Assembly (NCBI GenBank): GCA_016098155.1 | Contig: JAAAJB010000173.1 | Location: 1 to 57,422, forward strand | From: Actinomortierella ambigua | Lineage: Eukaryota; Mortierellomycota; Mortierellomycetes; Mortierellales; Mortierellaceae | Direction: 5' to 3' | Length of the DNA: 57,422 bases | Shown: positions 23,101-33,271 of the stretch, piece by piece | How the letters are laid out: each line of letters begins with the position of its first letter | How positions within the stretch are numbered: position 1 is the stretch's first letter | Translations under genes and position numbers: made by a program | The notes under the pieces: generated by a model | Told to the model about the DNA's origin: nothing | The model's database searches: none | What the model saw: the letters and a program-made list of their open reading frames with translations, nothing else

Positions 23101-23382
23101 GCCAAAGACGTCGGATATCTCGGAGGTTGGGTCGAGGGCGGTCTTGGAATCGATCTCTGGCAGCACAGGTCGTGTGTTGCTGCCTGTTGGATCGAACGGG
23201 ATGGAAACACGCCAGAGATTGATGCAGGAGCGATTGGTTTGTTTGAAGCGGATGGAAGATTTGAGCTGGATGAGCTTTCTGAGGCAAGAGACATATTGTG
23301 AAAGCTCAATCTCGACAGGAAAAGCGTTGACGATGGGCTCTCCTTCGATGAGACAGAGCAAGGTGCAGTGTCCACTGGGCAT
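20146..23382 (-). CDS. Crinkler (CRN)-type protein: header, P-loop ATPase, PD-(D/E)XK-like nuclease
   Basis: Predicted 920 aa in five exons: 23382-23046, 22910-22599, 22489-21807, 21671-21492 and 21396-20146, all GT-AG and frame-continuous. The first 112 residues look like the ubiquitin-like Crinkler header (start TLLCLIEGEPIVNAFPVEI, then LWRVSIP and ending TIHIIVQRPP). A P-loop follows: Walker A GSFGSGKT (214-221), then LLSQHWGLYF, and Walker B-like LLVVHDEA (Asp375). A linker has three 10-residue repeats. The C-terminal region has PD (Asp762) in EPDMVFVIR and QxK (Gln783, Lys785) in YVQMK, as in restriction-endonuclease-fold nucleases. No classical signal peptide is seen. Crinklers are effectors of oomycetes and are also found in Mucoromycota; cellular target and role here are inferred, possibly nuclear DNA. 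Confidence 0.85.
21283..21372 (-). repeat. 30-bp minisatellite inside the Crinkler linker
   Basis: Three in-frame 30-base units (TTTGGGTCC recurs at 21291, 21321 and 21351 on the plus strand) encode 10-residue repeats of the pattern IWRTQxEExE between the ATPase and nuclease regions. It lies at the start of exon 5. Confidence 0.85.
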
Positions 23383-23945
23383 GGTGGAGAGAGTTGGAGA
23401 GAGAGACTGTGTGTGTGAGAGAGAGAGAAAGAGAGAGAGAAAGAGAAAGAGAAAAAAAATTTAAAGGAAGGGCGAACAGTGGCGTGAGAATGAGATGACC
23501 TAGGAAAGGGAACGCGCCTGTGGCCAATGAGAAAGGAGAGAGCGATCATCGGCTCGGCGGGAGAGAGAGAGAGAGGCACATTATTAGTGTCCTGTGTGTC
23601 TTGGTTGTCGGGTTGCTTGCAACAGGGGGTGGCCATAGCATTGGTTTCTCCCATCCCCTCCCGAGAATACAAAAAATGTCGTCACCTTGCACCACCGCCA
23701 TGACTATGTCGAGAAGGAGGGAGGGAGGCGGGTTGTGGGTGGTAGTGGTGTCTCATTCCCTTTGTTTGTTGGTCACTCCCTTCCCCTCTTTCCCCATTTG
23801 CGGTCGATCCGCTGGGGAAAGCCGATCCCCGCAGAGGATACCAAAGGTATATATGAAAGCGTTGGACTTTGCTCAGTCCAACCCACAAACTACACAACCA
23901 CCCTTTTATTATCTTCCTTTTATTCCTATACCCTACTCCCCTACC
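23383..23945. promoter_or_regulatory. Divergent promoter region between the Crinkler and TANGO2 genes
   Basis: The 563 bases between the two start codons must hold both 5' ends. It contains a GA/AGAA-rich tract at about 23,395-23,457, next to the Crinkler start, a second short GA run near 23,562-23,574, and a TATA-like TATATATG at about 23,848-23,855 on the TANGO2 side. No specific operator was recognised. Confidence 0.45.
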
Positions 23946-25465
23946 ATGTGCATTCTTCTTTGGACCCTCCCCGACAACAACCACCCGAGGTTCAAATTGT
24001 AAGCCTGTCCCCTCATCTCCTGTTGAGCACATCCTACTGTCTATTTCTGCATTACTGACCTCTCTCTCTCCCCCCCTTCTTCCATCTCTTGCAACAATGC
24101 AACAGTGTCTTTGCCAGCAATCGCGATGAATTTATGAGGCGACCCGCTTCCCGCCCCGCCTTTTGGGATCTCGCCACCATCTTGCAGCGTCCTGCAGTAG
24201 CAGCAGAAGGCGACTCACATACCCCAACAGTCCCACTGGACCTGTCCTCGGTTGGCATTCTTTCCTCGCTCGACACACAGCCTGCCCTGAAAGCAGAGGA
24301 TTATGACATTGAAATCGCATGCTCCTCCAATCCAGAAGACCAGTCGAGCAATGCCAGCCATTTTCATGTTCAGGCCAAGAACATTCCCGGCACTTGGCTG
24401 GGCATCACTACACATGGCGACCTTGTGGCTTTAACCAACTACCGCGAGGAATTGACCTACCGTCCGCCTCCAGGCTTTGTTCCTCTCTCCCGTGGCAAGG
24501 TTCCCAGCGAATACCTGGCCTCGATGGCTGCCAGTCATGCTGTCAGAGTGGCAGTTCCTGAAGCAACAGACGTTTACCCTGTAACAACATCAGCAGCTGT
24601 AACAACAACAACAACAACAACAACACCGTTAACATCGGAGCGGCGCGATCTGGCAGATGCATGGATCCACAAATTGGCCGAGCGGTGGGAGAAGGACTTT
24701 GAAGGATTCAACTTGCTCGTCGTTCATGAAGGGGGCAGCAAGCAGTACGTAGGCTCGAACCGGGAAGGAGCCGAGGTGCACATCCTCGCCAAGGACAACT
24801 GCATCCAGAATGGCACAAGTACGACCACCACCCCTCAGGAGAAGACGATATCATCAGACTCTGTGGCTGGTGTCAGCAACTCGGTGTTTCCGCAGCCATG
24901 GACAAAAGTCAAACGAGGCACCCGGGCACTGACAAATGTCCTCAACAAGAACCTCGAGGTCTTTGGCAGCAACCCTAGTCTGGATTCAGAACTGTACGAC
25001 GACCAAACAGAGCTCGCCTGGATGGTCATCCAGCTCTTGACCATGATGCGCATCCATACCAGCCCCTTCGTAGCCGACTGCACCACGCCCGACCAGATTT
25101 ACGCCGCCCTACGTGAGCGGGTCTTCATCCCGCAGGTCGGGGTCATTCCGATGTGGGGTCCTGGAGCAGCCCGTCAGGGTGGATTGCCACCTGCTAGCCA
25201 TGACTATGGCACCCGGTCGAGCACCATTGTCCTGTTTGGTCGCCGAAGCAACATCGCCGTCTATGTCGAGAAGGTCTGGTATGACGACTGGGACACGGAG
25301 CTCGGCCATCGCCCCGAGTATGCTGCCGACAGCGCCGAAGGTCTCGTTTGGTGGCAGGGTGAGATCGGCCAGCCGCCTGCCAGCTGGAAACAGATCCAGG
25401 GCGACGAGCTCGAGCAGTTACTCATGCGGGCAAAATCCATCGAGGATCCCAAGAGCGTTCTTTAG
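23946..25465 (+). CDS. TANGO2: TANGO2 homologue (NRDE family)
   Basis: Predicted 470 aa; exon 1 is 23946-23998 and exon 2 is 24106-25465, GT-AG. The family signature is intact: MCILLW start, ASNRDEF with NRDE at aa 23-26, GTWLGITTHGDLVALTNYRE, a later GFNLLV segment, and DYGTRSSTIVLF near the end. The protein is much longer than human TANGO2 (276 aa) because of low-complexity inserts, including a Thr run encoded by ACA repeats near 24,602. TANGO2 proteins are implicated in Golgi organisation, lipid and haem homeostasis; the biochemical reaction is not settled. The very short first exon ends inside the codon for Phe18 and is needed to reach the conserved MC start. It shares a divergent promoter region with the Crinkler gene and ends 193 bp before the F-box gene. 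Confidence 0.9.
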
Positions 25466-25658
25466 GAGCGCTTACACCTATCGTAGAAGAGAGCGAGTAC
25501 CCTGCATAAAAGAATAATCTGTACATACCATATGATTCATAGGCAATTTGTTGGTGGCAACGGAAGTGCAACCACCCAAAACAGAAAGAGTCATTGACCA
25601 TCAAACATCCCTTTGCAGATGCATGCACTTTTCCTCATCAAAACATTTATTCAGCATT

Positions 25659-27458
25659 ATGAAGAGCTCCTCATTGCTGGACTGCCCTGAGCTGCTTCAA
25701 TGGATCGCTCGACATCTCGACCGCGAGAATGTGGCGACGTGTATGCTGGTGAGCAAGCTGTGGAATGCGCAGTTTGGTGCAGTCCTGTGGCACACTGTGA
25801 GGTTGCCTGTCCGTGATGTACCTTTGCTGCTTAACGATGATTCCCTACGCGCTGCCCTGCAAAAGCACGGCCGACACGTGCGGTCGCTGACCTTTCTTGG
25901 CCCGCAGCTGCCTGCCCTCGAGGGGATCAAGTTTCTCTTTCAGCACTGCCAGCAACTGGACGAGCTGGTCATGGGCATCTCGCAGCTCAACGACGACTGG
26001 GTCAAAGCATCGACACTCATACGCCATTCTTCCAAGCTCGATAAAATAACCCTTGCCGTCTCCACCGCTGCCCTTGTCGATCCTACAAAGCTGACCGAGC
26101 TTCTCGCGCTGGCCCCCCAGATATCCTCCCTTAGCCTTTCTCTGAATGCTGGTCCTCCATCCATTATCTTACAACTCCTCAGTCAATGCAAATACCTTCG
26201 TCGTCTGCAGCTAGGCATCGTTGCCGAGGAGACTTGGACGACCCAGCAGCCAACTGAATTGTCGCCTAATGTAGCTCCCTCAACCTTGACGACACCGACC
26301 ACAGCGACCACACCAGCCTATGGACTTCAGGAGCTGTCCATCATCTCGTGTCCCTGGCCGCTGGCCGAGCACCTGCTGAGACACAGCCCCAACCTCCAGC
26401 GCCTCAAACTGCCCAAGATTGACCGCACCCACCTCCCATCCTTGCAGCAGGCCCTCATGCACAGAACGCGTCATGGGTCCTCGGCACCTCGCACAACGAC
26501 CTTCCTCCAAACCCTCCATCTCCAGCACCTATCCCATTGGCAGGACAGGGAGCTCGCCCAATTACTACTCAAAGCCTGCCCGCCCAACACGCTCCGACAC
26601 CTCTACTTGTGCGGCACGCAGGCCGGCGATCTGACGCTGACGACGATCCTCAAGTACCAATCCGCGCATCTCGAGACGCTCGATCTGCGAGACACTGAGG
26701 GAACTGCTGCTGTTGCTGCCACCGCTGCACTGCCCAGCACCTCCTTGCAAGCACTCCTCGCCAACTGTCGCCAACTTCGTGTCTTTGCCGCGGGAAACAC
26801 TTGCGGGACGGCTGCACTTTCTGCCAAGGACATTGTCAGCATGCCGTGGTGTTGCCTTCGCCTCCGAGTCCTCCGGGTCCCGATCATCGGTATCTGTCGA
26901 GATGACTCCTGTCGCACCCATGAGCTCTGTCACCTCATCCAGCGACAGATTTATGGACAGCTCGGAAGATTGACCCATCTGGAGGATCTTGATCTTAGCA
27001 ACAGGCTGGATACCCGTGGTGGTGTAGAAGTCCAGGGTTTAGGAGTGCAAGTACAAGAGCAACAAGAACAAGAACAAGAGAAGAAGGGGAAGAAGAAGAA
27101 GGAGGAGAAGGAGAAGGAGGAGGAAGAGGAGGAAGAGAGAAAGGAGGAAAAGGGAGTGGATAATAGCCACGGTAGCGACGACGATGGTGCTGGCAAGAGA
27201 GGATGGTCGCAATGGCCCGTCGAGCCCGAGAGTCTCGAGTGGACGTTAGAGCGCGGGATGGACCAGCTGGCGAGGTTGGTGCGGCTCCGGTCGTTTGATC
27301 TTCGAGGAACCGACCATTTGTTGAGCGAGGAAGAGATTATCTGGATGAAGGACCACTGGCCGAATCTACGCCGCTTGCTGGGCTTGGCGAGCCACCCTCG
27401 GGTGCTCGAAGTGCAGGAGTTTACGCGCGAGTATTGGCCAGAGATACGGCTCGAATAA
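25659..27458 (+). CDS. F-box protein with leucine-rich repeats
   Basis: Predicted 599 aa, single exon. An F-box-like segment lies at the start (LLDCPELLQWIARHLDRENV, then CMLVSKLWN and LWHTV), followed by many Leu-rich stretches of the type seen in fungal F-box/LRR proteins (for example LQTLHLQHLSHW, LRHLYLCGTQAGDLTL, LETLDLRD, LTHLEDLDLSNRLD). The acidic/basic insert around 27,050-27,165 is almost only Glu, Lys and Gln. Such proteins are usually substrate receptors of SCF ubiquitin ligases, the F-box binding Skp1; the substrate here is unknown. An upstream in-frame codon could extend the start to 25548, but the ATG at 25659 gives the usual short N-terminus. The gap after TANGO2 is short, so the two may interfere at their transcript ends. 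Confidence 0.8.
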   Translation: MKSSSLLDCPELLQWIARHLDRENVATCMLVSKLWNAQFGAVLWHTVRLPVRDVPLLLNDDSLRAALQKHGRHVRSLTFLGPQLPALEGIKFLFQHCQQLDELVMGISQLNDDWVKASTLIRHSSKLDKITLAVSTAALVDPTKLTELLALAPQISSLSLSLNAGPPSIILQLLSQCKYLRRLQLGIVAEETWTTQQPTELSPNVAPSTLTTPTTATTPAYGLQELSIISCPWPLAEHLLRHSPNLQRLKLPKIDRTHLPSLQQALMHRTRHGSSAPRTTTFLQTLHLQHLSHWQDRELAQLLLKACPPNTLRHLYLCGTQAGDLTLTTILKYQSAHLETLDLRDTEGTAAVAATAALPSTSLQALLANCRQLRVFAAGNTCGTAALSAKDIVSMPWCCLRLRVLRVPIIGICRDDSCRTHELCHLIQRQIYGQLGRLTHLEDLDLSNRLDTRGGVEVQGLGVQVQEQQEQEQEKKGKKKKEEKEKEEEEEEERKEEKGVDNSHGSDDDGAGKRGWSQWPVEPESLEWTLERGMDQLARLVRLRSFDLRGTDHLLSEEEIIWMKDHWPNLRRLLGLASHPRVLEVQEFTREYWPEIRLE

Positions 27459-28346
27459 AAGTGGGATAGAAAGGGGCACCGACAATAAAATGGATGGTTT
27501 GCAAAGTGGCGGGATATGGTATGTGTTTGAGAGAGAGAGAGAGAGAGAGAGATCTGTGAAGGCAAGACATTCCAGGGGAACATCAGGTGTGTTCAAATAT
27601 ATCTGCAAATAGGGATCTAAAGAGTGAGAGTAGACAGAGAAGTGAGGAAGGGTGTGTGTGTCTGTGAGAGAGGAGAGAGATTGAGTGTATGTAGAGAGAA
27701 TGAAGCATTCATTCTGCGCATGGTTGGCTGTCGTATGAATGTTTCGATAAGAAGAAGGAGAATGGGACGTTGCCTCCGGAACAATGTTGAAGTCTCTTGT
27801 GGTGATGGTGGTGGTGGTTGTATTGTTATTGTTGTTGATCGATGGCTCTCGTCGATTGAGTGCTGACTGGCACGTATACAATCGACAGGGTGCACAATCG
27901 ATGCGTACGTATGTAACATGAGGGTGTGCGTTGGATTGGACCCTTGTCCTTGGCCAAAAAAGCAGGATCTGCTTCATCCCCATGCTCACGCCTTTACCTC
28001 CGAATGGGTTTGGTGGACCAGGCCCAGGGTCTGTGGAAAGGAGGAAGGACGCAATATTATTGGGTCCTTCCAGCTAAACGGCTGTGACAGAGAGACAAAA
28101 GGGTTGTTTGGGCAACTCAATTTTCAAAATCTCTCGGTTTTCAGCAAACCAAACTATTTTTCCTTCAACGTCGATTTTGTTTGTTTGTTCCCTCCCACAA
28201 GCACGACAATGATCCGTTTACAAAATGCCGCATTCCACCCCTTTAAATACCCCGCACCGCCGCTTCTGTGTCCCACAGCTAACCACAACAATTAAATACC
28301 ACTCTTGCTCTGCAACACCTGAATCTTCTCTCCGCCCTCTCTACAT
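27459..28346. other. Intergenic: F-box terminator side and Fet3-like promoter
   Basis: No gene seen. It holds a GA microsatellite at about 27,529-27,552, a second GA-rich stretch at 27,620-27,710 and GTT/GGT runs at 27,800-27,840. A TTTAAATA box at about 28,241-28,248 lies roughly 100 bp before the Fet3-like start codon. Confidence 0.55.
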
Positions 28347-30380
28347 ATGACCCCTTCCTTGATAAAAAGGGTCGCTCTGCTGGCCCTTGCCTCAGTGGCC
28401 TCGCAGGCTGCTGTCGTGACCTATAACTGGAACATCACGTACCTCAATGCCAATCCCGATGGTCTCTCTCAGCGCCGTATCATTGGTGTCAATGGAGCTT
28501 TCCCGTATGTGCACCCTGCATCTCGTCTGGCACTCTCTGTATGAAACAACAACAAAATCTTGTGTACCTCATACTAAAACCTACCTATGCACCGACAATA
28601 CATACTCGCATACATACATACATGTAGATTGCCAGCGATCAATGTCACCATGGGCGATACTTTGGTCCTCAACGTCGTCAACCAGTTAGATGTCGCCACT
28701 GCTATCCATGCTCATGGCCTCTTCCACACAGGAAGCGTCCAAATGGATGGCGCAGCCATGGTCACCCAGTGCCCAATCCCGCCTGGCGCAAACTTCACCT
28801 ACACCATCCCCATTACCCAGCATGGTACATACTGGATTCACGCCCATCACAAGGGCCAGTACGTTGACGGTCTCCGTGCCCCACTCATTATCCGTAACAA
28901 CGTCACTGAGCGTTACCAATATGACGATGACTACACCGTCTCACTCTCCGGTACGGCCTAAATACTCTGGGTGCTCCTTCCCCCCTCAAACTACTTAGTT
29001 ACAACCTGTACACACTAACACCTCCTTTTCTCCATGATGACCCAACTAGATTGGTACCATAAGGAGCATGATGTGCTATTGAAGGAATATCTCTCACCAT
29101 CCAACACCATGGGCATGGAGCCTGTGCCAAATTCAGCCTTGGTGAACCACCAGGCCGAGGCAAAGTTCAACTTTGCACCGGGCAAGACCTATCGCCTGCG
29201 AATCATCAACATGTCCGCACTTGCAACCTTCCAGGTCCACATCGATGGCCACGACATGGACATCATCGAAGTCGATGGTATTGATGTTCAGCGATCCACA
29301 GTGAAGACGTTCCCCATCGCTGCAGGTCAACGCTACTCTGTCTTGGTCAAGGCCAAGAATGACACCTCGTCCAACTTTGCTCTCCATGGTGCTACGATCC
29401 TCGCTCACCCTTCTACACCTGGCGGTGGTCACGGCGGTGGTGGTAATGGAGGTAGTGGTGGTAGCGGTGGCGGGGGTGGTGAATCACCTCACCAGGGTCA
29501 CATGGTCAGCACGGAAACGCCCAACATGAATGGGCCCTTCCGTAACGCCACAGCCACCATCGTGTACAGCGCCACCGCGCCCCTCGCGCCCGCAGAGTCG
29601 CCGGCCCGCCCCGAGTTCAACGATGGGTTGCTGGTCCCACTCGATCCCATGGCCTCTGCATCACCAGACCAGACCTTTACACTGACGACAGAGATGCGCG
29701 TCTTTGACGATGGTATCTTCCGCCCCACCTTCAACAACATCACCTATGTCAAGCCCAAGGTCCCATCGCTCTACACAGCCTTGAGCATGGGCAACCTCTC
29801 CAGCAACGCCGTTGTCTACGGCAAACACACCCTCCCCATGGTCATCAAACACAACACCTGGACCGAGGTCATCCTCAACAACAACGATGCAGCCGACCAC
29901 CCCTTCCATCTCCACGGTCACGCGTTCCACATTGTCGGCCGGTCTAAGGGTGGTATCCACAACCCCAACACCCCATTCCCTTACTACAATCTCACCAACC
30001 CCCTCCGTCGCGACACCGTCATGGTCCCAGCCATGACCTCCCTCGCCATCCGCTTCCCAGCCGACAACCCAGGTGTCTGGTTCTTCCACTGCCACATGGA
30101 ATGGCATGCCGAGGCCGGTCTTGCCGCGACATTCATCGAAGCTCCCGAGGTCTTCACCATCTCTGGAAAACCCGACCCATCCCACATCCAACAGTGCGTC
30201 GCCCAGGGCATTCCTTACCAGGGTAACGCTGCCGGCAACCAGGGCCTCGATCTTTCGGGCGAGAACACCGGTCCGAATGTACGCGTTTCTCATACGGGCG
30301 CCGCTGGCTCCATCCACCAGAACCACGTTGGTATTGCCTGGTCTGCGGCCGCTGTACTGCTGAGCTTGGCAATGCTGTGA
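28347..30380 (+). CDS. Fet3-like multicopper oxidase (ferroxidase/laccase family)
   Basis: Predicted 603 aa; exons 28347-28504, 28628-28950 and 29050-30380, all GT-AG. A signal peptide (MTPSLIKRVALLALASVASQA) is followed by the cupredoxin fold with all four copper motifs: HAHGLF, HAHHKGQ, HPFHLHGHAF and WFFHCHMEWH. The start (TYNWNITY...NPDGLSQRRIIGVNGAFP) and MRRDT-like LRRDTVMV are close to yeast Fet3, which oxidises Fe(II) for high-affinity iron uptake at the plasma membrane. At the Fet3 iron-binding Glu185 position (SLSEWYH in yeast) this protein has Asp, assembled across the second splice junction. A Gly/His-rich linker is at about 29,420-29,500. The C-terminus ends in a hydrophobic stretch, fitting a GPI anchor or tail anchor. 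No FTR1 permease gene is in the window, so laccase-like activity remains possible. Confidence 0.88.
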
Positions 30381-30874
30381 AGGGGAGGTAGGAGGTAGGA
30401 AGGGGATTGTCTGCTGAACGCTCTTTGTATGAGATTTCAACACAGAGAATCTTTTGTAATTTTCCCTCCCCCACTATATAAATTCCAAATCAAACTAAGT
30501 TTACAAATACAAGCTTCGTAATTTTAGAAAATACTCGAATCTCAAAATTCTGTGAACTCACTGGGTCAGCTGCTCGCGTGGATGGCGGGCTCAGGTCCTC
30601 AGGGCTCAGGGCCCAAGACGCCTGCCCTCACATTGTCTACTCGCGTCTCCACCATATCAGCTGTCCCTCCTCCTCTTCCTCCCGTAAGTCGCACTCCAAA
30701 CAATCAGGCACAGCATCGGCCATCACTTTCACCATGGTGGGTATGGTCAATCTTAAGAAGACTATGATCAAGGCAACATATCCGGGTATTTAGACGGCCA
30801 TCAGCGACGCAAGCCTCAACACCTCCAGCCCGACTTCTACTAGCGACGGTGAGGTTCCGACATCTCTCATCAAG
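30381..30874. other. Fet3-like 3' region and decayed repeat DNA
   Basis: No intact gene. The part from about 30,550 may be the upstream portion of the Helitron relic that follows, but it is too decayed for me to read. Confidence 0.35.
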
Positions 30875-31470
30875 TTTTGTCTACAGAGTCATTCTCTCCC
30901 CTCGCCACAACGATATCGATCGCATACGCCGGCTAGCTACTGACATGCTCAACGCCGGCGAGGCCATCAAGATCTACTAGGCACAAGAGATGCACATGAA
31001 TGACTAAAAACGCTCTCTCAATGGTGAAAGGACTCGGACCACTTCCATGGAGCAAGCTCAAAGATTTTGCTCCTCGCGACTCCAATCCCCATCATCTGCG
31101 ACTGAAGAGGGGACAGACGGCCATCTGCATCCGCAATAGCATTTGGTATCTACACTCGAGTACCGCATGTCAACGTGTTACAGGCAGCCTTTACCTTACC
31201 CCCCCCCGCACCGCCCCATAACGCCCTATACGCCAGTTCAAGAAAGTCCGGTTTCCCATCAAGCCCGCCTTCGCTATGACTATCAACAAGGCACAGGGCC
31301 AGACGCTCAACCATATCGGCGTATACTTGCCTCATCCTGTTTTCTCCCGAGGCCAACTTCACGTTGCACTTTCAAGATGCTCCAACCCATCCATCTTGAA
31401 AGCGATCACGGCCGCATTCAAAGCAGAGAGAGGGCATAATCCCCCCCCCCTCTTTTTCAACATGGAATAG
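30875..31470 (+). pseudogene. Helitron helicase (Pif1-like) C-terminal relic 2
   Basis: Successive pieces in changing frames: VILSPRHNDIDRIRRLATDM, LRLKRGQTAICIRN, then [19 protein letters not shown] and [18 protein letters not shown] followed by ALSRCSNP. These are the final helicase motifs of fungal Helitron RepHel proteins, with motif V and VI (ALSR) well preserved. In-frame stops (for example after KIY and MND) and frame changes show that it is inactive. The terminal piece 31276-31470 is an uninterrupted frame ending in a natural-looking stop. No Rep domain or Helitron 3' hairpin was identified. Confidence 0.8.
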
Positions 31471-31618
31471 CGAGAGTACGTGAAAGAAAAGGGAGAAGAG
31501 GGTTTAAGGCGATGTTTAAGTGAGAGGGGACAAGAAATGAGATTGAGGAGTACTGTGTGAAAGAACTTCAAAGAACTATAGTTAGTGTAAGGGGAGGCTA
31601 TTTATCGAATCTGATCAC

Positions 31619-32122
31619 TCACGTTCTGGCAGTATGATACTCTTTGAAACAGCCGTAAGTGCACAAGTGGATGTTGCACTGGCTGCATATGGTGAGGGTT
31701 TGTCTGGCTCTAGCCATGCCACCTTGTCGCCGACACCAAAAGCAGTGTCGGCTGCTAGACTTCTCGGGAAAATGCAAGCCGACAAGACGCATTTCTGGTA
31801 GAGGCTGTTCTCTGCTGTTCTTGGTGACATACGCTGCTCTCTTGGCTGGTCTCTGGGGTTGGCGCTCTTGATTTTTCCTCTTACCTCGTGTCTTGGCCCC
31901 TTCGTCGCCAAAGCGCTCTTCTTCCTTGCGCTCTTCCTCCTTGCGATTCTCGGCCCTGCGATTAGATAACGCCTCAGGCGTATGATGCTGTAGGGCTAGA
32001 GGGTCGCAAGAGGGTGTTGCCGTTGCCAGCCTGCTAGACTTGCGTGTGGGTTCTAGTCTCCTGGTGCTCGTTGTCGATGATGATGATGCATTGGGCATCC
32101 TCTTGGGGCGGCCTGGTGGCAT
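31619..32122 (-). pseudogene. piggyBac-type transposase C-terminal relic
   Basis: An open frame of about 167 codons ends in CFWCRRQGG, CSQCNIHLC and CFKEYHT. This cysteine-histidine arrangement (CxxC...CxxC...LC...CFxxYHT) is the zinc-finger tail of piggyBac (PGBD) transposases. Upstream is a basic, low-complexity stretch (KRKNQERQPQRPAKR) and LVGLHFPEK, as in the linker before that tail. The catalytic DDD domain is absent. It could be a relic or a domesticated tail; the relic is more likely given the neighbours. Confidence 0.65.
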
Positions 32123-32216
32123 GGCTGAGTGACAAATGGACGTAATGGATTCACATGCGCGTTGACTGAAAGTATCATACGCGCTCACTCATAAGAATTT
32201 AGAGAAATCACCTGAT

Positions 32217-32740
32217 TTGTGCGCGACATCAAAAAATTTAACTGAAAAGAGGAGAGAGTACCTGAGTAGTGCTAGGTTTAAGACCACCAGGTCGCTTGTC
32301 TGTCATTGTGATACTATGAGGCCTCAGCTCGTTGCGATCCGCAAAGCGACAACGGCTGATGAGCAGCAACATCTTTGGCAGCAGTTTCAGGATGCTTTTC
32401 CTTCAGCTCGGTCACCTACGAAATATCTCCAGAGATGGTTCGCTTTGGAGGAGCTGCCAAGATGGACGTCCTTTCACAGAGAGGTAAGGTGTGTACTCTT
32501 TCTCGCTTGATCAATGATCATATGAGTGATGAGCTGGATTCAGACCAATCTTAATGTGGCAACATTTGTTGGATAACACCAACCTCCTCCTCGAGAATTG
32601 GCACCGCGCCCTCAAGCACGTTTACTTGGTGAATAAGAAAGAGCGTTCGGGGACCCATCTTTTACAGGGTCCTGAAGATGTGGATTTGAGATTCAGTGAA
32701 GATGAGGCCAATCTGTTTATCACCACAACTGATGCATAAA
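32217..32740 (+). pseudogene. MULE (Mutator-like) transposase C-terminal relic
   Basis: The first part carries FQDAFPSARSPTKYLQRWF and ELPRWTSFHRE. A credible intron (GTAAGG donor at 32484, TTCAG acceptor ending at 32543) leads to TNLNVATFV, and after a single extra base near 32,570 the frame continues DNTNLLLENWHRALKHVYL. The pattern W...R...TN-LxExWHRxLK is typical of the C-terminal end of Mutator-like transposases. The frameshift and missing catalytic core make it a relic. Confidence 0.7.
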
Positions 32741-33038
32741 AACTGATACTGATATATTCATAGTGGCGAGAGCTTTTACAGCGTTTTCAGAGATATAAAA
32801 GGGTTCTCCTTCGACCCATGTTCTGTTTCTTCACCTTGTGGTTTCCCACTACTCCCATTTCCACTTCTTTGGTCTCCACACTGTTCTTTTTCGTCCCTTC
32901 AGCTTGGCGGCGGTAAGTAAATAGAAGCATGTTGGGATGCGACAGGACGATGTCATGTGAAGGGAAGTTTTCTTGCCTTTGCAAAACAGCATCGCACCGA
33001 AGCAAACTTTTATGTTTCAGCAATCGTCAGGATGTCTC
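32741..33038. other. Spacer between the MULE relic and the palindrome
   Basis: I see no gene or clear signal here. Confidence 0.5.
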
Positions 33039-33271
33039 TTCTATTTCTACTTTCATCGCCACCCAGCAGAGCTTCAACACCGCGAAGGTATCCTGCAAGT
33101 CCAAGGACCTCGATAACCCGGACAACAACTCGCTCAATGCCAGCTTTGTGAATTGGCTCACGAAGCCGGCGTTGGGTGAGTTGGGGTCTGGGTTATCGAG
33201 GTCCTTGGACTTGCAGGATACCTTCGCTGTGTTGAAACTCTGCTTGGTCTCCAGGAAAGTCGCAGTAGAAG
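33039..33271. repeat. Imperfect palindrome with 38-bp perfect core arms
   Basis: Arms 33082-33119 and 33190-33227 are perfect reverse complements (GCGAAGGTATCCTGCAAGTC and so on), and similarity extends outward to 33039 and 33271 and inward to the centre near 33,154. Both strands stay open in one frame and read nearly the same peptide (both contain SFNTAKVSCKSKDLDNPD and LSRSLDLQDTFAVLKL). The transcript would fold into one long hairpin. I recognise no protein family in it. Confidence 0.9.
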
